A DNA stretch of 5,282 bases, taken from positions 1 through 5,282 of the forward strand of contig CANQJU010000085.1 in the NCBI GenBank assembly GCA_947624315.1. Reading direction: 5' to 3'. Source of the stretch: an uncultured Bacilli bacterium. GTDB lineage: Bacteria; Bacillota_I; Bacilli_A; ML615J-28; CAG-698. Below are positions 5,274 through 5,282 of this stretch, in pieces. Position 1 is the first letter of the stretch; each line of letters begins with the position of its first letter. The position numbers and the translations under genes are program-made. The notes beneath the pieces were generated by a model. That model saw nothing but the letters and a program-made list of their open reading frames with translations. It made no database searches and was not told the DNA's origin.

Positions 5274-5282
5274 AAAAAAGAG

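Noticed and set aside
1..5282. CRISPR array, tRNA/rRNA genes, insertion sequence or phage-type genes
   Set aside because: I found no regularly spaced repeats, no tRNA- or rRNA-like sequence, no transposase motifs and no target duplications. All sizeable ORFs on the + strand are explained by the listed genes.

Overview
This window is low-GC throughout (estimated well under 35% G+C). It carries a housekeeping ribosomal operon of the Gram-positive type, so it most likely comes from the Bacillota, perhaps an AT-rich gut-type lineage of Bacilli/Erysipelotrichia or a relative. All ten tryptophans that I count in the ABC ATPase, permease, L20 and kinase proteins are TGG, and TGA closes two genes. 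This argues for the standard bacterial code rather than the Mycoplasma code. All genes lie on the + strand.

Positions 1-2068 hold the end of a tightly packed three-gene unit: an unrecognised, probably extracytoplasmic protein cut by the window edge, an ABC ATPase, and a six-helix ABC-2-like permease. Each gene overlaps the next by 14-20 bases. Together they look like a small export or self-protection transporter with an accessory protein; the substrate cannot be read from the sequence. No convincing terminator follows the permease.

Positions 2107-3470 hold the infC-rpmI-rplT operon (IF3, bL35, bL20). It has a consensus sigma-A promoter (TTGACA, 17 bp, TATAAT). Next comes a structured leader of about 130 nt with an intrinsic terminator and a competing long-range pairing, which is the architecture of the L20 autoregulatory leader. 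infC starts at an ATT codon at 2303, behind a strong ribosome binding site. The first in-frame ATG lies 34 codons inside the protein and would give a false truncation. The operon ends in a hairpin terminator that overlaps the rplT stop codon.

Positions 3471-5233 hold a separately transcribed gene for a 546-residue protein: a TGS domain, a degenerate threonyl-tRNA-synthetase-like editing region, and a uridine-kinase-family P-loop domain. Its upstream region carries a near-consensus cre-like (CcpA) site, and a perfect 7+7 dyad overlapping the -35 region. A hairpin terminator closes the gene. A second consensus-like promoter at the right edge (5245-5273) probably serves a gene outside the window.

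Most of the window is recognisable core machinery. The parts that deserve a second look are the uncharacterised transporter trio, an IF3 whose normally conserved RGRE segment is replaced, the two possible operators before the kinase gene, and the degenerate synthetase-like part of the kinase.
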